In this document: positions 30,717 to 31,636 of the stretch, one piece after another
Layout of the letters: each line of letters starts with the position of its first letter
Position numbering within the stretch: the stretch's first letter is position 1
Source: an uncultured Alphaproteobacteria bacterium
GTDB taxonomy: Bacteria; Pseudomonadota; Alphaproteobacteria; Caulobacterales; Caulobacteraceae
Direction of reading: 5' to 3'
Assembly (NCBI GenBank): GCA_937920085.1
Contig: CALETE010000052.1
Span: 1 to 31,636, forward strand
Length of the DNA: 31,636 nucleotides
Made by a program: the position numbers and the translations under genes
The notes under the pieces: model-generated
Told to the model about the DNA's origin: nothing
Databases searched by the model: none
What the model saw: only the letters and a program-made list of their open reading frames with translations

Positions 30717-31038
30717 CGCAAGGTCTCCGCAGGAATTCAGTCACAATGATATCCTAACTGCTTTGAGGGTTTGTTACCGAGAAAATCCGCTCGAATTATG
30801 ACGCTGAGCGCGACGGCCTATTCGCCCCTCATGTCCAATCACAAAAGATTCAACAGAGGTGAGTCCAGCCCCCCAATCTCACCCTTGCTGCCGAATCCCA
30901 AACTGCGTTAACGATTCTCGTAGAGACCATTCATTATTAACCGGTCTTAAATTAACTCGCTGGCAATATAGCAGTGAGTTCGCAGGGATTCTTGGGGGAT
31001 CCTTGTAAACATCGGCGCGGGCGGCCTAGGAGGATTTG
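30717..31038. promoter_or_regulatory. Divergent regulatory region between ctrA and the fliIJ operon
   Basis: These 322 bases hold no gene. Five GANTC sites, the target of the cell-cycle methylase CcrM, start at 30847, 30861, 30893, 30913 and 30987. Four TTAA tetramers start at 30908, 30937, 30947 and 30952; the middle pair forms TTAA-CCGGTC-TTAA, a CtrA-type site. The leader ends with TAGGAGGA, a strong ribosome site, 4 bases before the ctrA ATG. In Caulobacter ctrA is transcribed from two promoters, one sensitive to CcrM methylation and one activated by CtrA itself. I could not place -10/-35 elements with confidence. Confidence 0.7.
30937..30955. promoter_or_regulatory. CtrA-type site cluster (autoregulation candidate)
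   Basis: TTAA at 30937-30940 and 30947-30950 are six bases apart, and a third TTAA follows at 30952-30955. The first is TTAACC, the start of the CtrA half-site. It lies 84-102 bases upstream of the ctrA ATG, suitable for autoregulation, and could also serve the divergent fliIJ transcript. Confidence 0.55.
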
Positions 31039-31636
31039 ATGCGCGTATTGTTGATCGAGGACGACAGCGCTACTGCGCAGAGCATCGAGCTGATGCTCAA
31101 GTCGGAAGGTTTCAATATCTATACGACGGACCTTGGAGAAGAGGGCGTCGATCTGGGTAAGATTTACGACTACGACCTCATCCTGCTGGACTTAAATCTG
31201 CCAGACATGAGTGGCATGGATGTGCTCCGCACACTTCGGGTGGCCAAGATCAACACACCGATCATGATCCTTTCGGGTTCGGCCGAAATCGACACCAAGG
31301 TCAAGACTTTGGGTGGCGGTGCCGATGACTACATGACCAAGCCTTTCCATAAGGACGAATTGATCGCCCGTATCCACGCGGTGATCCGTCGCTCCAAGGG
31401 CCATGCCCAGTCGGTCATCCGCACCGGCGACATCCTGGTTAATCTGGATGCCAAGACCGTCGAAGTGAACAACAACCGCGTTCACCTTACCGGTAAAGAA
31501 TATCAGATGCTGGAGCTGCTCTCCCTGCGTAAGGGCACGACCCTGACCAAGGAAATGTTCCTGAACCATCTCTATGGCGGCATGGATGAGCCGGAACTGA
31601 AGATCATCGACGTCTTCATCTGCAAGCTCCGCAAGA
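31039..31636 (+). CDS. ctrA: Cell-cycle master regulator CtrA (partial, 3' end missing)
   Basis: CtrA is the OmpR-type response regulator that controls DNA replication, cell division and flagellar genes in Caulobacter. The first 199 codons are present. The receiver has Glu7/Asp8-Asp9-type acidic residues (LIEDDSATAQ), the phosphate acceptor Asp51 (DLILLDLNLPDMSGMDVL) and Lys in MTKPFHKDEL. The winged-helix DNA-binding domain begins at about residue 125 (GDILVNLDAKTVEVNNNRVHLTGKEYQML...MFLNHLYGGMDEPELKIIDVFICKLRK). The frame is open to the last base of the window, so the C-terminal part is cut by the window edge, not by mutation. Confidence 0.97.
   Translation, partial: MRVLLIEDDSATAQSIELMLKSEGFNIYTTDLGEEGVDLGKIYDYDLILLDLNLPDMSGMDVLRTLRVAKINTPIMILSGSAEIDTKVKTLGGGADDYMTKPFHKDELIARIHAVIRRSKGHAQSVIRTGDILVNLDAKTVEVNNNRVHLTGKEYQMLELLSLRKGTTLTKEMFLNHLYGGMDEPELKIIDVFICKLRK

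Noticed and set aside
1..31636. CRISPR arrays, insertion sequences, prophage genes, tRNA or rRNA genes
   Set aside because: I saw no regularly spaced repeats, transposase or phage structural genes, and no tRNA or rRNA sequence apart from the tRNA-like part of tmRNA.

Overview
The window looks like chromosome from an alphaproteobacterium of the order Caulobacterales or a close relative. The grounds are a circularly permuted two-piece tmRNA whose tag begins ANDNFAEE, an SspB-alpha type ClpXP adaptor, a fliF-fliG-fliH(flbE)-fliN-flbD-flhA flagellar operon, and a master cell-cycle regulator ctrA with GANTC (CcrM) and TTAA-type (CtrA) sites upstream. No database search was possible, so names rest on recognised motifs, length and context.

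Layout. Bases 1-985: tail of an unknown gene, a ParD/ParE-type toxin-antitoxin pair with palindromes in its promoter, and about 290 bases with nothing I can name. Bases 986-4794: divergent serB and miaA whose start codons overlap in one CATG, then ilvB behind what looks like a transcription attenuator (leader peptide with Ile-Leu-Val-Leu codons, large hairpin, terminator). Bases 4796-11602: a mixed block separating ilvB from ilvN. It holds a GFA-family protein, then a run of minus-strand genes (VIT-family transporter, DUF1993, SRAP, FolE, BLUF photoreceptor, truncated haemoglobin), then a periplasmic cyclophilin, an orphan ATP-grasp protein with a CtrA-like site upstream, and a NUDIX hydrolase. 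Bases 11726-19471: ilvN, a YciB/IspZ-like membrane protein, ssrA (tmRNA), an SdsA1-like alkyl sulfatase, sspB, a hotdog thioesterase, a C13 (legumain-like) peptidase and a membrane-anchored serine hydrolase. Bases 19472-28628: the flagellar operon from fliF to flhA followed by a DUF4282 membrane protein, a GNAT acetyltransferase and a PhzF-family protein. Bases 28669-31636: fliJ, fliI and a small one-helix membrane protein on the minus strand, a 322-base regulatory region, and the first 199 codons of ctrA, which runs off the end.

How the parts work together. ilvB and ilvN encode the two subunits of acetolactate synthase but are about 6.9 kb apart. ssrA and sspB form a linked quality-control module: tmRNA tags stalled peptides and SspB delivers tagged proteins to ClpXP. 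The fliF operon encodes the MS-ring (FliF), switch parts (FliG, FliN), export parts (FliH, FlhA) and the late-gene activator FlbD; fliI and fliJ complete the export ATPase. CtrA, encoded next to fliIJ, is the known top regulator of early flagellar genes in Caulobacter. The clearest non-coding signals are the ilv leader, the permuted tmRNA, five GANTC sites within 145 bases upstream of ctrA, and TTAA-N6-TTAA elements upstream of ctrA and of the ATP-grasp gene.
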